64,000 nt of DNA. Origin: Sphingobacterium multivorum (lineage in GTDB: Bacteria; Bacteroidota; Bacteroidia; Sphingobacteriales; Sphingobacteriaceae). Shown here in pieces: positions 26,285 to 35,445 of this stretch (the first letter of the stretch is position 1; each line of letters begins with the position of its first letter). Location: assembly GCF_039511225.1 (NCBI RefSeq), contig NZ_CP154261.1, forward strand, positions 1,612,001-1,676,000. Reading direction: 5' to 3'. A program made the translations under genes and the position numbers. Under the pieces are notes generated by a model that saw only the letters and a list, made by a program, of their open reading frames with translations, ran no database searches and was not told the DNA's origin.

Positions 26285-27682
26285 TTATTTCGCTTCGATC
26301 TTGTATACGTAAATCGGGATTCCTTGATCCTTGGCAGTAGGTAAATACAGCCGCAGGGTATCTATATTTTGGATCCATTTCACCTTCGAGGAACTGCCGA
26401 GAAGCGTTAAACTTTTGATGTCGAGAACACTTTTTGAAAGCTCAGGGATGTCTATTGTAGCCGTCGACGGACTACGCACAAAAAGATAAACACTTTTCCC
26501 TTTCTGCGTAAAGCGATAGTCTGATACGATTTCTTTTGACGTTGCATCATTCACGGCATCTTTCATGCTCGCTTTCTCCTTTTCGGCTACCTTGTTGTCG
26601 GCCTGTAGGGTTTGCGCGGTTTGTTTGGCGCCATCCCAGACCGTGGTGCCGTAAATCGCTTCGCCGTTGGTCTTCATCCAGCTTCCGATAGCATGTAGGT
26701 TTTCCTGACTTTCAACTGGCCAGGTACCATCGCCTTTGGGGCCCACATTGAGCAACAGATTGCCGTCCTTGCTTACCACCTCAATTAGGTTGCGGACCAG
26801 CAGCTCCGGACTTTTCCATTTGGTGTCATGCCTATTGTAACCCCAGTTTTCACTCATCGTGATGCAGGCTTCCCAGTTCTTCCGGGCAGTAGAAACCAGC
26901 GACTGCTCAACAACGGCATAATCGCCAAGTCCATTACCTATCCGGCTGTTGATAATACAGTCTGGCTGAATGGAATGGATCAGATCTTTGATTTCCTGAC
27001 TTTGTTTTTTGGTGATCAGCTCAGGTGTATCAAACCAAATAATACCGATAGGACCATACTGTGTCAGCAATTCGCGCAGCTGCGGTTTGACCTTATTTTC
27101 AACGTATTTGTTGAGGTCTTTGGCATCTTCATCGGGATAGTCCCAGGTATTGCTGCGCCCGGCTTTGACAGGCCAGTTGGTAGGCACATCGGGGTTTTCC
27201 CAGTCGCGGCCAAGGGAATAATAGAAACAGAGCTTGAGACCATATTTCTTGCAGGCCACCGCAAGCTCCTTCATTGGATCTTTTGCCCAAGGGGTGCGCT
27301 TGACGATGTTATAGTCGCTTGCGGCCGAATTGTACATCGCAAACCCATCGTGGTGCTTGGCCGTGATCACCAGGTATTTCATGCCGGCATCGTGGGCCAT
27401 CTGAGCCCAGCGGTCGGCATCAAAGCCTGTTGGGTTAAACTGATCGGCAATCTTTGCATAGGTCTTGACGGGTATGCGTTCGTAGAGCATAAAATGCTCA
27501 CCACCTTTGGTGGGATGGCCGTCCCAGTCGCCCGCAGTCTGGGAATAGAGCCCCCAGTGTAGAAACAGACCGAATTTCCCGTCGGTAAACCAGGGAGCGG
27601 GCTGCGCCTGCAGGTTCAACCCGACCAACGCTAATAGCACAACAAGCAATGGCACTGCGTTCCTTAAAATTAATTTATGCAT
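26285..27682 (-). CDS. Alpha-L-fucosidase, glycoside hydrolase family 29
   Basis: 465 residues from the ATG at 27682; a TTG twelve bases earlier is a weaker choice. Signal peptide about 1-27 (ends LQAQ). GH29 hallmarks: FGLFLHWGLYS (His42 region), AKHHDGFAMY (His110-His111), FYYSLGRDW, and GIIWFDTPE, whose Asp (about 218) is the expected catalytic nucleophile. A beta-rich C-terminal domain follows from about 330. GH29 enzymes release alpha-linked L-fucose from glycans, with retention, in the periplasm or at the surface. It is the last gene of the locus that starts with the sigma factor at 37268, 17 bases after the metalloprotease gene, which suggests the two act on the same fucosylated glycoprotein or glycopeptide. 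Confidence 0.9.
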   Translation of the reverse strand: MHKLILRNAVPLLVVLLALVGLNLQAQPAPWFTDGKFGLFLHWGLYSQTAGDWDGHPTKGGEHFMLYERIPVKTYAKIADQFNPTGFDADRWAQMAHDAGMKYLVITAKHHDGFAMYNSAASDYNIVKRTPWAKDPMKELAVACKKYGLKLCFYYSLGRDWENPDVPTNWPVKAGRSNTWDYPDEDAKDLNKYVENKVKPQLRELLTQYGPIGIIWFDTPELITKKQSQEIKDLIHSIQPDCIINSRIGNGLGDYAVVEQSLVSTARKNWEACITMSENWGYNRHDTKWKSPELLVRNLIEVVSKDGNLLLNVGPKGDGTWPVESQENLHAIGSWMKTNGEAIYGTTVWDGAKQTAQTLQADNKVAEKEKASMKDAVNDATSKEIVSDYRFTQKGKSVYLFVRSPSTATIDIPELSKSVLDIKSLTLLGSSSKVKWIQNIDTLRLYLPTAKDQGIPIYVYKIEAK

Positions 27683-27699
27683 TGTATTTCCCAAATCTT

Positions 27700-29157
27700 T
27701 TAACGGTTTTGTACTTTCATGGATGAAACCTTATCGTTGAAAGTCGAAAGATAAGAAGAGGATGATGTGACGACAAGACTGTCGCCTGTAAAATTATCGT
27801 TATTGTATAACGTTACTTTAACATTGGCACCAACTTTAATGGAAGAGACGCTATTGTCTGTCACACCTTTGGCCAATAAGTCTGCGGTGGTATATTGCCC
27901 TTTACCAAAGCTTCCTTTCACACCGGCATAGGACGCATTGGAATAGGTATACACCGAATCCTGATTGGTCGTCATGAGCCCGTTGACATAGTTGAATTCG
28001 TAAACATTGGATGTTGTGTAGCCATTTTGCAATAATAATTTGACCTTGAGTTCGTAAGGTGTATTGCCTTTGTAGTAAAGTTCATTGAGATCTATAGTCC
28101 CTTGGATGACACCAGAGGAAACGGGGGCAAATTTCCAGGTGACTGCATTGTAATCTTTGTTGGCTCCTGTACCTTCATTGTTCACATTGGGATCCATATA
28201 AACCAATATCTCACTCACAGGCAAATTGGACGTATAATTTCCAGTAATAAAGATTTTTTGTTGACTGTTGTCAATGGCAAATTGAGGTTGAACAGAATAT
28301 GTAGGTGCCTGGTAAGGGGTAGCTGTCGCTACTGCAGGTTGAAAAACTTCATTTCTGTTGAGAATCGCAGCATCGGAGCCTGTTAGAAAAGTAGGCTGCC
28401 CCTTGCTAAAACTCACATTGCCGCTTCCCATCAATGATGTGCCCAATGTAGGTTCTTCACTGACATATTTAGCGCGGTTATGCGGCAAATTTAATCCATG
28501 ACCCAATTCATGCAGCATGCCGCCGATATAGTTTGAGCTAGGGTTTGGAATTCCATTGACAGACATGGAGGAATTATCTACTGCAAAGCAGTATTTTCCA
28601 TAGCCATAGAACGGTTGGCTGTTATCGCCATCTGTTCTTGCGGGCAACAGCACTAGATAGTGATTGTTGGATGAAAATTGGCTTGGATGGGCAGCTCTGT
28701 ACGTATTGATCTCATTTATAATTTTACCAGCGGATACGGCTGAGCTATAAGGGTAGTCCGCTTGAGCTCCTGCGGCAGGGATTTCAATGATGTTAACTAG
28801 GCCTGCAGAATCTTTTGCCAGACCCAGATAACTGCTGTAACCATAACGTGCCATCTCATTATGCATCCAATCCTGGAAATGGACAAATAGCTGAGATAAC
28901 CGTGTTTTGTAGCCGGGTAAGGCTGGATTGTCTGTGGGGACAAACATGACGATATTGAGATTTACGGGATTAGTCACAAATGTGAGATTGGCCAGGGATG
29001 TGTCAATAACGCCATTTGATGACGCCTTTAATCGTAGTGTTTCTGGTGCATTTTGCTCTACCAAGGGCTTGGAACACGCGAAAAAAAGGAATAGGACTGT
29101 GGTGGACAATGCAAGTCCTTTCATGATTTGCATCCATTTTTTTGTTTGTTGTGTCAT
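27700..29157 (-). CDS. Zinc metalloprotease lipoprotein with C-terminal beta/gamma-crystallin-like domain
   Basis: 485 residues from the ATG at 29157. Lipobox LFFACSKP (Cys28). The metzincin-like zinc motif HELGHGLNLPH (about 216-226) gives three His ligands and the catalytic Glu; a Met follows in the TSLMGSG turn, as in metzincins. Flanking sequence contains YGYGKYCFAVDN and other conserved aromatic positions. The C-terminus (about 400-485) has the Y-x-N-x-x-F-x-G pattern of beta/gamma-crystallin domains (VTLYNNDNFTGDS), usually calcium-binding and stabilising. It probably is a surface-anchored protease for host or dietary protein. It lies 17 bases before the fucosidase gene, and after a terminator-like hairpin at 29320-29349. 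Confidence 0.8.
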   Translation of the reverse strand: MTQQTKKWMQIMKGLALSTTVLFLFFACSKPLVEQNAPETLRLKASSNGVIDTSLANLTFVTNPVNLNIVMFVPTDNPALPGYKTRLSQLFVHFQDWMHNEMARYGYSSYLGLAKDSAGLVNIIEIPAAGAQADYPYSSAVSAGKIINEINTYRAAHPSQFSSNNHYLVLLPARTDGDNSQPFYGYGKYCFAVDNSSMSVNGIPNPSSNYIGGMLHELGHGLNLPHNRAKYVSEEPTLGTSLMGSGNVSFSKGQPTFLTGSDAAILNRNEVFQPAVATATPYQAPTYSVQPQFAIDNSQQKIFITGNYTSNLPVSEILVYMDPNVNNEGTGANKDYNAVTWKFAPVSSGVIQGTIDLNELYYKGNTPYELKVKLLLQNGYTTSNVYEFNYVNGLMTTNQDSVYTYSNASYAGVKGSFGKGQYTTADLLAKGVTDNSVSSIKVGANVKVTLYNNDNFTGDSLVVTSSSSYLSTFNDKVSSMKVQNR

Positions 29158-29319
29158 AATTTTTGAAGTAAATAATTTATAATTGTTCATGTATATTGGT
29201 GGCTTATAATTATTCAAAATACAAGCCTATAGTAAGAAATTGGGTTTGTTTACAATTAAGTCAATCGTTTTTATAATTTGAAAAACGGTAAAATGAATAG
29301 ATGTTATTTTGTCAAAAGA

Positions 29320-29349
29320 AGACTACCAGACGGGTTTGTCTGATAGTCT
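29320..29349 (-). terminator. Internal terminator or attenuator between Ig-like lipoprotein and protease genes
   Basis: A 12-bp stem with one G-T pair (29320-29331 and 29338-29349), loop of six, followed on the minus strand by a T-rich stretch. It sits about 70 bases past the stop of the Ig-like gene. Confidence 0.6.
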
Positions 29350-29419
29350 AAACTAAACACTAAATAAACAAATGGTCATCTCTTACCATTATTTTTTCGA
29401 GCATGGTGAATGCCGACTA

Positions 29420-29773
29420 TTACTTAGTTACATTGACTATATACCAGACATTGAGTTCGCCGGATCGTATGGTGACGGTATCTTTGCCGACGGTTAAGCC
29501 GGTAACCAAGCCTGTACTGCTATACGTTGCAATTTCTGGATGTTTGTTGGTATAGGTCGCCTGTGTGACGCTGCGGTTTCCCGGATTGACCGCCAGATTA
29601 ATCTGAAGCGGCGTTCCGATTTTAACAGGAATCTGCATGAACCCTCCAGAAAGTACAGCTTCGCGAACAGTCAAATTATCTTTAATGGGCCCCAGATCCT
29701 TTTTGCATGCGTTCAACCCCATAGTTACACATAGCAGGCTAATCGACAGGTAGATATATACTTTAATTTTCAT
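29420..29773 (-). CDS. Small Ig-like (BIG2-type) lipoprotein of the SusCD locus
   Basis: 117 residues from the ATG at 29773; an ATG at 29794 would add seven residues. Lipobox VTMGLNACKKD (Cys near 23). One Ig-like domain of the bacterial group 2 type: VNPGNRSVTQATYTNKHPEIA ... STGLVTGLTVGKDTVTIRSG (in pieces). Following SusD, it occupies the SusE/SusF position, where accessory surface lipoproteins bind substrate. The start adjoins the SusD stop (29796). Confidence 0.7.
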   Translation of the reverse strand: MKIKVYIYLSISLLCVTMGLNACKKDLGPIKDNLTVREAVLSGGFMQIPVKIGTPLQINLAVNPGNRSVTQATYTNKHPEIATYSSTGLVTGLTVGKDTVTIRSGELNVWYIVNVTK

Positions 29774-29795
29774 GATGTTATTTTTTTTATTCATA

Positions 29796-31751
29796 TTATT
29801 TTGCGCCCAGCCATCCTGGATTCTGAACCAGCTGATTACCGTCCAACGTGAGATCATATAAGGGTAATGGCCAATAGTAGCGGTAGTCTGCCCATAAGGC
29901 GACACCATTGGTAATGTTGGCACTCCGCGGATAAGCGATGATAAATCCGCTATTATCCAAAAAGATGTCTTTATTGACTTCTTCTTTTAGGGCGATAATA
30001 GGTTTGGCGGTATGTGTCCCATCGTACAATTTTCCTTTTTCAGCTGTAAATTTCATGCCGCGTAAGGGCACTGTCATCAGGTTGCCCGCTTTCCAGCGCA
30101 TCAAATCTTCGTAACGACGGTCTTCCAACACCATTTCAATACGGCGTTCGCGTCTGATTTCACGGATGATGGGGCTAACGGCATAATCAAGTTTTGCAGC
30201 ATAGATCTCATCAAGCCTAGGATCGGCAGGGAGGTTGCCAAGCTCGAGCTTGCTGCTCGGGTATTTCGCAAAGTCAAATCCTGCACGTTGGCGTAACAGA
30301 TTGATCGTCCGATCCAGGTCATTCTGTGTCAGCGTGCCTAAAATGGCTTTTGCTTCTGCTAACATCAGCAATACCTCTCCATATCGGAATTCAATAGCCG
30401 TTTGTTGTCCGTTTGTCGTGGCTTCATTCTCGGTACGGTCACCCATCCAGTGCTTAATAGGTAAGTAACCAGTTACGGTGGTACCACCACTGACATTGTA
30501 AGATAGCCGAGGATAGGTGATGCCATTTTTTTCGAGGCTGGTCGTCCCATCTGTTCGATTAAACAAGGAGCGATTTTCACCGGGATAATTAATGGTCTGT
30601 TTCAACCGTGGGTCGCGGTTTTCCAGCTCGGACCATAGTCCATCGTAGCCCTTGAAAAGTGGATTGGCCGAATAGTTTCCTGCGGATCCTGCTGTATAGA
30701 TCGGTTTACCGTCAATACACAGATATTCATCGATTAGGCCTCGTGTTGCACCGCCAGCTGGTCGTCCGCCAGAAATACTGTTGTTTTGATCCCAATAGCG
30801 CTGAGTGGCATGACCTACGACCGTACCATCATAAACGCGTGCCAGGATAGCCTCTTTATTGCCATCGGAATTTGGATCTTTTTTAAAGGTAAATAGTTTC
30901 CAGTATGGTGTTTCACCCGTAGCATACAACTGGTATCTTCCGGAGGCAATGATTTTTTCACAGGCATCCACAGCTGCTTCTAAAAAGGGCTTCGCAGTGC
31001 CTTGTAAGGATAACTCGTTGTGATAGGTGCGGAAGGAACCTTCGAACAGGCCTATTCGTGCTTTTAAAAATAGCGCCATATCCTGATTGATACGGCCGTC
31101 TGGACGGCCAGTAATGCCTTCTAGACCAGCAACAGCCAGATCGATGGTCTTCATTAACGAGTCGGCAACCACCGTTCGTTTATCGCGTGGTTTGTATAAT
31201 TCCTCGCTGTTGATGTTGAGGTCGCTCGAAAGCCAGGGCACATCGCCAAACAGCATTAATTTGCGGTAATAATCCATCGACTTAAAGAAATAGGCTTCAC
31301 CGATATATTTGTTCAATCGCATGGCATCATTATTCACCGCCGGCAATGCATTGCGGTAGTTTTTGATGAAATAATTGACGGAGCGCAGGTTTTCCCATGT
31401 CCAGTCCACTGAACCACCTGCATTGGGCGGAATAAAGGTGTTGTCCATTATACTGCTGATGTTGCCGTAACGGACCATATTGTCAGTCATAAAGTCGGAA
31501 GCCAACAAATGGCTACCGCCAACCACATTGGGGTTGACTTTAGCATCAGCCCAGCCAGAACCATGCCCTAGAATATAGCGGTTATAGAGATTATTGAGGT
31601 ATAATGTCAGCTCTGTTTCGGTATGTAAGGAGTTGTCGTTCGATAGTTCAGTTTCGGGACTTAGCTGTAAAAATTTATCGTTACAGGACTGTAGCAGCAC
31701 CAGGGACGATGCTGCAGCAAGGACGATTAATTTGAATATATTTTTTTTCAT
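29796..31751 (-). CDS. SusD/RagB-family outer-membrane lipoprotein
   Basis: A 651-residue protein with signal peptide and lipobox (VLLQSCNDKF, Cys23) and the TPR-like SusD fold: ETELTLYLNNLYNRYILG, GEAYFFKSMDYYRKLMLFGDVPW, AEAKAILGTLTQNDLDRTINLLRQRAG, and EIRRERRIEMVLEDRRYEDLMRWKAG near the C-terminus. SusD proteins cap the SusC porin and capture ligand outside the cell. It is coupled to the SusC gene (12 bases away) and followed by the Ig-like lipoprotein gene. Ligand unknown; neighbours point to glycopeptides or fucosylated glycans. Confidence 0.93.
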   Translation of the reverse strand: MKKNIFKLIVLAAASSLVLLQSCNDKFLQLSPETELSNDNSLHTETELTLYLNNLYNRYILGHGSGWADAKVNPNVVGGSHLLASDFMTDNMVRYGNISSIMDNTFIPPNAGGSVDWTWENLRSVNYFIKNYRNALPAVNNDAMRLNKYIGEAYFFKSMDYYRKLMLFGDVPWLSSDLNINSEELYKPRDKRTVVADSLMKTIDLAVAGLEGITGRPDGRINQDMALFLKARIGLFEGSFRTYHNELSLQGTAKPFLEAAVDACEKIIASGRYQLYATGETPYWKLFTFKKDPNSDGNKEAILARVYDGTVVGHATQRYWDQNNSISGGRPAGGATRGLIDEYLCIDGKPIYTAGSAGNYSANPLFKGYDGLWSELENRDPRLKQTINYPGENRSLFNRTDGTTSLEKNGITYPRLSYNVSGGTTVTGYLPIKHWMGDRTENEATTNGQQTAIEFRYGEVLLMLAEAKAILGTLTQNDLDRTINLLRQRAGFDFAKYPSSKLELGNLPADPRLDEIYAAKLDYAVSPIIREIRRERRIEMVLEDRRYEDLMRWKAGNLMTVPLRGMKFTAEKGKLYDGTHTAKPIIALKEEVNKDIFLDNSGFIIAYPRSANITNGVALWADYRYYWPLPLYDLTLDGNQLVQNPGWLGAK

Positions 31752-31762
31752 AGTAGTATGGG

Positions 31763-34700
31763 TTAAAAGACAATTTGAGCTCCAAAAGCAATGGATCTTT
31801 TTTGTGGATAGTCGGCAGATATCTGATCGACATCAAAAATTGTTGGTATTTTTGTGATTTCAAAGAGGTTATAACCGGCCAAAGTGAAACGTAACCGCTC
31901 GATACCAATTCGTTTGGTCATCTCTTGCGGTAGGGTATAGCCCAATACGGCCTGTTTGAGTCTTAGGTAGGCCCCATTGATCAGGTATCTGTCCTGTACA
32001 TTGACCGAAGAACCATACATCGGAAACTCGGCATCTGTACGATCTGGTGTCCAGGATCTTTCGTACATCCATTTTGAACCTGCGCCACCGCCCCAGTAAG
32101 AAGATAATCCGGCCCAGATATCACGTTTCAGTACACCTTGGAACAAAAAGTCGAGATCGAAATGTTTATATTGGACATTTCCAGTGATACCAAATCGATA
32201 ACGTGGTGTAGAATTTCCAATAACGACACGGTCGCCTGGATTTGCCAAGGTGTTCAGTCCGGCATCTATCTTTCCATCAGGAATTCCCTCCGGCCCGCCA
32301 AGGTCCTGGTACCAGATATAACCTGGATATAGTGTGCCCTGGTAGGCTCCGTTGTAGATCCAGTTGCCATTGCTTTGGTTTCGTCCGGCAAAATCACTTT
32401 CTTGGAGGATGCCCCCCGTGCGGTAGCCCCATATTTCGCCAATTGTTTTGCCATCATACATGACTTCCCGGCCCGAAGAATTGGTAATCATCATGCTGGT
32501 ATTCGCGGCATAATGCTGTACTTTGGTGAGATAGTCGGATAGATTTAGGCCTACACGGTACCGTAGATCGGGATTGATGCTCTGTTTCCAGAGGAAAGAA
32601 AGTTCGAATCCTTTTGTTTCCAGAATGCCCGAGTTTTCCAGCGGTGCGGCTGTTCCCAATGTCGTCGGAAATGAGGCACTGCCATCGGTAAGGATGTCGG
32701 TGGTCTTTCTGTTGTAATATTCAAATGTTACATCGAGCCTGTTTTTGAGAAATGTTCCATCAAATCCGACGTTCCAGGTTCTGGCTTTCTCAAATGTGAG
32801 GTATGGGGAAACGAGTCCTGGAGGGTCAATATAGACTATTTGCTGCCCGTTGATTAAGTAAGGAGCCTTGCCGGTATTCATTGTTGCCTGATAGGGATAG
32901 ATGGATGAGGGCTGATTTCCTAATTTCCCCCAGCTTCCGCGCAGTTTAAGTTCGTTGAGCCAGTTCTTCGTTCCGGCCATAAAATCCTCCTGCGATATGC
33001 GCCAGCCGGCAGAGAAGGATGGGAAGGTGACAAATCGGTCTTTCTCCGTAAATTTGGCACTTCCATCATAACGTAGGTTACTCTCAAAGAAATACTTCTC
33101 AGCAAAGTTGTAGTTCACACGGCCAAATACGGCACGTCCAGCCAGGGTGTATGCATTTCTGGATACCGTATGTAAAGAAGGATCCTCAGCTGCATCCGGG
33201 TTCTGTATATCGGGCGAGATCAGTTTGCGGAATGTATTGGTAATCTGATTAAATTTTGTCTGTTCCTGATTGTAACCCACTACGGTGGAGAAATTGTGTG
33301 TCTCGGCCCAGGTCTTCTTATAATCTGCATAGATGTTGACCAGGTATTTATTGGTGTTATTATTGTCAAAATAGGCCCGGTTTTCTGCCGCCTCGGCTTG
33401 CTGCGATGTATATTGCCAAGAATCCACGACCTGGTTGAATTTGGGGCTGTATCGGCTCAAGCTATAAGACTGGGGCTGATAACTTAGGTCGGCCTTTAAT
33501 TTCAGTGCATTCGGAATCAAGGTGAATTCGGGGGAGATCAACAAGGATACTCTTCTATCCATCGACTGGTTGTTTGCACCATAACTTAACCAAGCAAGGA
33601 TGTTGTCGGTATAGGTATTGGGCAATGGGTCATTTGGCCCCGTTTGGATAGGCATATTGATGTTTTTGTTTGTCTCACCCATCATGGCGGACCAGATGCT
33701 TCCCTTACCGCCGACGATATATGGACTATTGAAATTTGTCTGGTCAAAACCTATTTTGCCAAAAACGCTGAACCAGCTATTTACTTTGGCATTAATGTTC
33801 ATCAACGCATTGTAGCGTTTCAACTTATCGGTGTTGATCTTGTACATGCCCGATTGGTTTTGTAATCCACCGGAGATATAGTAATTAATAGACTCGGCAC
33901 CACCGCTCAAGTTCAGCGTATGTTTTTGCATCGGCGTCCATTTTTTGACGGCTTCCTCAAATGGGTTAACGTTAGCCACCCAAATAATGCTGTTTCCTTC
34001 CTGATACCAGGCATTTTCGGGTGTGGGATTGTCCATATATTTTTGGATCATCTCCAGTTTTTTTTCATCTGCGGTGCCAGGTTTACCATTTGTCCACAAA
34101 GTCCGGTCCATGCCCGATTTTTGAATCTCATAGGCGTTTAAAATGTCAGGCAGGCCAGATGGCGTATCAAAGTTGGAATCGAAGTTATAGGCGATCTTGC
34201 CTTTTTGATTGAATTCACCACGTTTAGTACGGACCAAGATGACACCATAAGCTGCTTTTGTACCATAGATGGCTGCCGCGGAGGCATCTTTGACAAAAGA
34301 CATATCCATGATGTCATTCGGGTTGAGCTGGTTCAGGGCACCGGTAGAGCTTTCTACTCCATCTATGATCACCAAAGGATCACCATTGACGGATTCGAAT
34401 ACACCTGTATTGCTATTGTAACTCATGGATGTACCACCCCGTAGGTTAAAACCCGGAGTACTGTTTGGCGAACCATTTCCGAAGGTGATATTCAGATTGG
34501 GCACCAGGCCTTGCAAGGCCTGTCCGATATTGGCAACCGGCCGATTCTCAAAGGCCTCTTTGCCAACATGTGAAATGGCTCCTGTTAAATTGACTTTCTT
34601 TTGTGTACCGAATCCGACAACAACAACTTCCTCCAATGCACTGTCGTTCTCTTCTAAGGTTATTGTCAAAGCACCAGCTGTCCCACTGTTAAACCTCAAG

Positions 34701-35290
34701 GTCTGTGGTTTAAAAGAAAGGTGCGAAATGCTCAGCGTACCCTCGGCTTGGACTGTTTGTAGTGAAAAGTTTCCTTTGCTATCGGAAGAGGTTCGACTGT
34801 TGCTGCCGTTGATGCTAACCGTTGCGTTTTCGATGGGTTTACCGTCTTTTTTGGAGACCAATTGCCCTTTTACCGTATACTGTTGTAGCTTGGGCTGCAG
34901 GGGGGCTTTCGGAGTGCCCGGCAAGACGATGATATGATTTTTATGCAGTTCAAACTGCAGGGGCAGTTCGTTTGAAAGTTCTTTGAGTACGCTTTCCAAC
35001 TTTTGGTTGTCAACGTTGACATTCACCTGCTTGAGATCATTAAAGAGGCTCTCATCATAAAAGAAATGATAGCCGGTCTGTTTTTTAATTTCAGTAAAGA
35101 CCGATTTTAAGTTGCCCTTATTGATATGTAAGGTGACCTGCTGGGCTTCGGTTTTACCATAGACACCATAGGTAAATAGTAAACCTAGAAACAAGGTTGC
35201 TTTCACCTTTTTTGAAAGGAGTGGGGCAAAGCTGGGCTCGTCCATTCGGTTCCCGAATAGGTAATCTTTACATTTGATAAAGTAATTCAT
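31763..35290 (-). CDS. SusC/RagA TonB-dependent transporter with N-terminal STN domain
   Basis: A 1175-residue protein. Signal sequence to about residue 50 (ends TEAQ), STN domain about 51-120 (ITL-like start, KSVFTEIKKQTGYHFFYDES), carboxypeptidase-like regulatory domain about 135-215, plug domain from about 220 (EEVVVVGFGTQKKVNLTGAIS), and the C-terminal barrel ending in an aromatic-rich strand (AFGAQIVF). The STN domain is characteristic of transporters that signal through an anti-sigma factor. Here a FecR and sigma-factor gene lie just upstream (35446-37268), giving a FecA-FecR-FecI type switch: substrate binding outside frees the sigma factor inside. Confidence 0.93.
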   Translation of the reverse strand: MNYFIKCKDYLFGNRMDEPSFAPLLSKKVKATLFLGLLFTYGVYGKTEAQQVTLHINKGNLKSVFTEIKKQTGYHFFYDESLFNDLKQVNVNVDNQKLESVLKELSNELPLQFELHKNHIIVLPGTPKAPLQPKLQQYTVKGQLVSKKDGKPIENATVSINGSNSRTSSDSKGNFSLQTVQAEGTLSISHLSFKPQTLRFNSGTAGALTITLEENDSALEEVVVVGFGTQKKVNLTGAISHVGKEAFENRPVANIGQALQGLVPNLNITFGNGSPNSTPGFNLRGGTSMSYNSNTGVFESVNGDPLVIIDGVESSTGALNQLNPNDIMDMSFVKDASAAAIYGTKAAYGVILVRTKRGEFNQKGKIAYNFDSNFDTPSGLPDILNAYEIQKSGMDRTLWTNGKPGTADEKKLEMIQKYMDNPTPENAWYQEGNSIIWVANVNPFEEAVKKWTPMQKHTLNLSGGAESINYYISGGLQNQSGMYKINTDKLKRYNALMNINAKVNSWFSVFGKIGFDQTNFNSPYIVGGKGSIWSAMMGETNKNINMPIQTGPNDPLPNTYTDNILAWLSYGANNQSMDRRVSLLISPEFTLIPNALKLKADLSYQPQSYSLSRYSPKFNQVVDSWQYTSQQAEAAENRAYFDNNNTNKYLVNIYADYKKTWAETHNFSTVVGYNQEQTKFNQITNTFRKLISPDIQNPDAAEDPSLHTVSRNAYTLAGRAVFGRVNYNFAEKYFFESNLRYDGSAKFTEKDRFVTFPSFSAGWRISQEDFMAGTKNWLNELKLRGSWGKLGNQPSSIYPYQATMNTGKAPYLINGQQIVYIDPPGLVSPYLTFEKARTWNVGFDGTFLKNRLDVTFEYYNRKTTDILTDGSASFPTTLGTAAPLENSGILETKGFELSFLWKQSINPDLRYRVGLNLSDYLTKVQHYAANTSMMITNSSGREVMYDGKTIGEIWGYRTGGILQESDFAGRNQSNGNWIYNGAYQGTLYPGYIWYQDLGGPEGIPDGKIDAGLNTLANPGDRVVIGNSTPRYRFGITGNVQYKHFDLDFLFQGVLKRDIWAGLSSYWGGGAGSKWMYERSWTPDRTDAEFPMYGSSVNVQDRYLINGAYLRLKQAVLGYTLPQEMTKRIGIERLRFTLAGYNLFEITKIPTIFDVDQISADYPQKRSIAFGAQIVF

Positions 35291-35445
35291 ATTTTCAGTA
35301 ATAGGGTTGGTTTTTTTAGTTTTGATTTTTCTGGTACAGATGTTATTAAAGCCCTCTGAAAAGAACAGCGGGATTCGTAGTTGGTCAGGTAAATCTTTAC
35401 ATCATAGTGAGTTCTCCTTTGGTTTTTAAAAATTGGGTTATCGTC

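Noticed and set aside
26828..27562. 244-codon plus-strand frame antisense to the fucosidase gene
   Set aside because: It lies wholly opposite a clear GH29 gene with all motifs; its translation shows no domain or signal peptide, so it is a shadow frame.
34425..34937. 170-codon plus-strand frame opposite the SusC gene
   Set aside because: It lies opposite the regulatory and plug domains of SusC, and its composition shows no family resemblance.
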